Below, piece by piece: positions 31,771 through 34,109 of a stretch of DNA of 34,109 nucleotides. Below the pieces are notes generated by a model. The model was not told where the DNA came from. It saw only the letters and a program-made list of their open reading frames with translations, and made no database searches. Where the stretch lies: contig CAYFUH010000016.1 of NCBI GenBank assembly GCA_964346355.1, positions 1 to 34,109 of the forward strand, read 5' to 3'. The translations under genes were made by a program, and so were the position numbers. The first letter of the stretch is position 1. The number at the start of each line of letters is the position of its first letter. Source of the stretch: UBA6115 sp964346355. GTDB taxonomy: Bacteria; Bacillota; Clostridia; Christensenellales; Aristaeellaceae.

Positions 31771-33435
31771 TCAGCCCAAATCAACAATCACGGGCAGAAT
31801 CATCGGGTTGCGCTTGATCTTCTCGTGCAGGAAGCGGCGCAGGTCGTCCTTGATGCGGTTTTTGATTGTCGGCCAGTCAGAGCCGGAAATCCGCTCGTAG
31901 GAGTCGATGATCTTGCGGACCACCTCGCGGGATTCCTCGATGATGTCCTCGTTCTCGCGCACAAAGACGAAGCCGCGGGAGATGATGTCCGGCCCCGAGA
32001 TCAGCGTGTTGTGGGTGCGGTCAAAGGCCATCGCGACGATGATGAGGCCCTCCTGGCTCAAATGCTTGCGGTCGCGCAGGACCACATTGCCCACATCACC
32101 GATGCCCAGCCCGTCAATTAAGATGGTACCGGTAGGCACCACGCCTTCGATGCTGACGCTTTCCTCGTTGATTGCGACAATCTGTCCTGCTTCGGGCAGC
32201 ACGATGTTCTCACGCGGTGTGCCCAGGCTTTCCACCAGCTCCGCATGCTGCCAAAGCATGCGGTACTCCCCGTGAACCGGGATAAAATACTTGGGCCGCA
32301 CCAGCGCGTGCATGAGCTTGAGCTCCTCCTGCCGGGCGTGGCCGGAGACGTGCACCTCCGCCAGGGCGTCATAGATGACCTCTGCCCCGCAGCGGTACAG
32401 CTGGTTGATGACGCGGGATACAAAGACTTCATTCCCGGGGATGGGCGTGGCAGAGATGATGACCTTATCGGACTGTTTGATCTGCAGCCGGCGGTGCTCC
32501 GCGAAAGCCATGCGGGTTAGGCCGCTCATCGGCTCACCCTGGGAGCCGGTGGTGATGACCAGAATCTGGTCGTCCCGGTAGCGGTCCAGGTCATCCATCT
32601 CAATCAGGCTGTCGCGCGGGATGTTAAGGTAGCCCAAATCCATCGCGACCGTGCTGGTGTTAATCATGCTGCGGCCGATGAAACAAATCTTGCGGCCATA
32701 GCCGATCGCGCAATCAGCCACCTGCTGCACGCGGTGGATGTTGCTGGCAAACATGGCGATGATCACACGGCCGGTGGCGGTGGAAATCTGCTGGTTGAAG
32801 GTTTCCGCCACCTTGCGCTCACTCATCGTATATCCGGGGCGCTCCACATTTGTGCTGTCGGACATCAAAGCCAGACAACCGCGCTCGCCGATGGCAGCCA
32901 GGGCGCTGAGGTCTGTTACCTCGCCGGTTGCCGGGGTGAAGTCAATCTTAAAGTCACCCGTTGCGACTACCGTGCCTGCCGGGCAGGTGATGGCCAGGGC
33001 ATAAGCGCCTGCGATGGAGTGGTTGACACGGATAAACTGCACAGAAAAGCTGCCCAGTTTGACCGTCTGCCTTGGCTCCACCACATGCGCCTCGTACTTG
33101 GTGATGCGGTGCTCGCGCAGCTTGTTTTCAATCAAGGCCAGCGTCAAGCCCGAGCCATAAATCGGCGCCTGGATTTTATCCAGCACATAAGGCGTGGCAC
33201 CAATGTGGTCCTCATGCCCATGGGTGAAGACAAAGCCGCGCACACGGTGCTTGTTCGCGGTCAAATAGCTCACATCCGGGATCACCAGGTCAATGCCCAG
33301 CATATCCTCCTTGGGGAAGATGGAGCCGCAGTCCATTACAATAATATCCTCACCATACTCAAACACGGTGATATTCTTGCCGATCTCGTCAATGCCGCCC
33401 AGCGGCAATATTTTTAACTTTGGTTTTGTTGACAC
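31771..33435 (-). CDS. rnj: Ribonuclease J (GTG start)
   Basis: This 554-residue metallo-beta-lactamase/beta-CASP nuclease has the HGHEDH motif at 72-77 (H72, H74, D76, H77), the later metal His/Asp residues, the beta-CASP insert, and a C-terminal domain beginning near 450. RNase J has 5'-3' exo- and endonuclease activity in mRNA decay and rRNA maturation. The start is GTG at 33435 with AAGGAGG upstream. Only one copy is in the window, so J1 or J2 cannot be decided. Confidence 0.96.
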   Translation of the reverse strand: MSTKPKLKILPLGGIDEIGKNITVFEYGEDIIVMDCGSIFPKEDMLGIDLVIPDVSYLTANKHRVRGFVFTHGHEDHIGATPYVLDKIQAPIYGSGLTLALIENKLREHRITKYEAHVVEPRQTVKLGSFSVQFIRVNHSIAGAYALAITCPAGTVVATGDFKIDFTPATGEVTDLSALAAIGERGCLALMSDSTNVERPGYTMSERKVAETFNQQISTATGRVIIAMFASNIHRVQQVADCAIGYGRKICFIGRSMINTSTVAMDLGYLNIPRDSLIEMDDLDRYRDDQILVITTGSQGEPMSGLTRMAFAEHRRLQIKQSDKVIISATPIPGNEVFVSRVINQLYRCGAEVIYDALAEVHVSGHARQEELKLMHALVRPKYFIPVHGEYRMLWQHAELVESLGTPRENIVLPEAGQIVAINEESVSIEGVVPTGTILIDGLGIGDVGNVVLRDRKHLSQEGLIIVAMAFDRTHNTLISGPDIISRGFVFVRENEDIIEESREVVRKIIDSYERISGSDWPTIKNRIKDDLRRFLHEKIKRNPMILPVIVDLG

Positions 33436-33476
33436 AATTACCTCCTTATATCATTTCCAACAAACACACAATTACA

Positions 33477-33497
33477 AATTGAACACATTGTTCAATT
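33477..33497. promoter_or_regulatory. Perfect palindrome upstream of rnj
   Basis: AATTGAACA and TGTTCAATT form a perfect 9+9 bp inverted repeat with a 3-bp spacer, 42 bp upstream of the RNase J start and 33 bp downstream of the RseC-like stop. It looks like a binding site for a dimeric regulator. It could also be a weak AT-rich 3' hairpin of the upstream gene, but no T-run follows. Confidence 0.6.
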
Positions 33498-33529
33498 GAT
33501 TATTCGCTTTTAGATACCCAAAAATCAGG

Positions 33530-33958
33530 TCAATCCCTGTTTTGGGTTTGTTCCACCGGCACGGGGCCCAAAACGGCTATCAACTTTGGTTGCCACTGCG
33601 CCTGCCTGCCGATTTTTGTATCAAAGACTTTCAAGCCAACCAGCGCCAGGCCAAGGAAAAGCAGGCCTGAAGCCAGCACATACAACTCCTGCCCGGAAAA
33701 CAGCTGGGCGCCAATAAACAAACCCAACAATAGCGCAAGCAGGGGCATTAAATAGGCGATGGTGGATACCTTCAGCACCTGGGCGTCCGGCATATCTACC
33801 TCAACCATGTCCCCCACCTGGGCGATGCCTTTAATCTTCACCATAGCGTCATCCCGGCCGCCGCCACACATCCCGCAGGATCCGCAAGCGTCCAGCCGAC
33901 TAAAGCACACCATAAGGATGTCACCATCCGTTTGTACAACTCTGCCAGTTCGAATCAT
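33530..33958 (-). CDS. RseC/MucC-like membrane protein with Cys cluster
   Basis: This 142-residue protein has a cytoplasmic N-terminus with C25, C28 and C31 in ACGSCGMCGGG, a small beta domain, and two helices at about 63-85 and 92-110. That is the layout of RseC, which in E. coli regulates sigma-E and takes part in reducing the SoxR iron-sulfur cluster; clostridial members probably act in electron transfer or redox sensing. GAGAGGAA precedes the ATG. It lies alone between an rRNA operon end and the RNase J gene, and has its own promoter. Confidence 0.82.
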   Translation of the reverse strand: MIRTGRVVQTDGDILMVCFSRLDACGSCGMCGGGRDDAMVKIKGIAQVGDMVEVDMPDAQVLKVSTIAYLMPLLALLLGLFIGAQLFSGQELYVLASGLLFLGLALVGLKVFDTKIGRQAQWQPKLIAVLGPVPVEQTQNRD

Positions 33959-33985
33959 ATATGATTCCTCTCATCCAATGCACTC

Positions 33986-34015
33986 ATACTATCACAGAAA
34001 TCTGTTGATGTACAA
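33986..34015 (-). promoter_or_regulatory. Promoter of the RseC-like gene
   Basis: TTGTAC (34010-34015), an 18-bp spacer and TAGTAT (33986-33991), with a TGA extension upstream of the -10. It lies directly behind the rRNA terminator and 28 bp before the ATG. Confidence 0.65.
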
Positions 34016-34023
34016 TAAAAATT

Positions 34024-34053
34024 AAAAAGTTCCCCGGAAGTGCGGGGAACTTT
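34024..34053 (-). terminator. rRNA operon terminator
   Basis: On the minus strand AAAGTTCCCCG and CGGGGAACTTT form an 11-bp stem with a 6-nt loop, followed by T residues and a second T-rich stretch. It lies about 10 nt after the 3' end of the 5S rRNA, as expected for the end of an rRNA operon. Confidence 0.92.
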
Positions 34054-34063
34054 AGGTTAGAAA

Positions 34064-34109
34064 CCGGCGGCGACCTACTCTCCCGGGCCGTTTCCAGCCA
34101 AGTACCATC
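34064..34109 (-). rRNA. 5S rRNA, 3' part
   Basis: The last 46 bases read on the minus strand give the 3' portion of a bacterial 5S rRNA: GATGGTACTTGG near the right edge, then CCCGGGAGAGTAGGTCGCCG and the terminal GCCGG. The gene continues past the window. The exact 3' end is uncertain by a few bases. The rest of the rRNA operon should lie to the right. Confidence 0.88.

Noticed and set aside
32734..33417. 227-codon open frame antisense to the RNase J gene
   Set aside because: It is inside a highly conserved gene and has no independent support.
33481..33493. LexA (SOS) box in the palindrome before rnj
   Set aside because: The GAAC and GTTC halves are 5 bp apart, where the B. subtilis-type box needs 4.

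Overview
The window looks like a piece of a moderately GC-rich, low-redundancy chromosome from a Gram-positive, clostridia-like Firmicute. It is probably a draft or metagenome assembly, because a block of exactly 100 N sits at 21994-22093. The lineage call is an inference. It rests on strong AGGAGG-type ribosome binding sites with TTG and GTG starts, a HrcA-type CIRCE operator, Ktr-type potassium uptake, RNase J, a YlbF-family protein, a CD1247-type protein, DUF5711, DUF6062 and GerMN proteins, and many extended -10 promoters. I see no phage, insertion sequence, CRISPR array or tRNA.

Layout, left to right. (1) 1-3373, minus strand: the str operon rpsL-rpsG-fusA-tuf, driven by its own strong promoter with a hairpin-rich leader. 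(2) 3547-5772, plus strand: a stand-alone chorismate mutase, a DUF5711 protein and a CvpA-like membrane protein, closed by a strong terminator. (3) 5784-8752, minus strand: htpG under a perfect CIRCE element, followed by an aldo/keto reductase. (4) 8775-13797, minus strand: a carbohydrate ABC importer operon (LacI-type regulator, solute-binding protein, two permeases) with a LacI-type operator at the promoter. (5) 13871-17261, plus strand: a Xre/S24-like regulator, a YitT-family membrane protein and dnaX. (6) 17457-21993, plus strand: a four-gene overlapping operon (membrane protein with a Cys/His tail, DUF6062 protein, two GerMN proteins) behind a structured leader. (7) 22094-24316, minus strand: a WalKR/PhoPR-like two-component pair whose kinase runs into the N block. 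(8) 24368-27007, minus strand: ktrB-ktrA-DEDDh exonuclease. (9) 27013-29243, minus strand: M24 peptidase-efp-CD1247-like protein. (10) 29271-33435, minus strand: RNase J, YlbF-like, MltG, endonuclease IV-like. (11) 33530-34109, minus strand: an RseC-like membrane protein and the 3' end of a 5S rRNA with the rRNA-operon terminator.

Most of the content is housekeeping: translation, replication, chaperone, cell wall, ion uptake and envelope signalling. The points most worth a second look are an HtpG with a eukaryote-like charged linker under CIRCE control; a sugar importer whose MalG-type permease carries about 215 extra N-terminal residues with a coiled coil while its binding protein lacks a lipobox; the four-gene Cys/GerMN operon with a folded 5' leader; a terminator hairpin that also holds the only visible ribosome binding site of ktrB; and an S24-fold regulator without the catalytic serine. 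Nothing here proves a wholly new system, and the functional links proposed are inferences.
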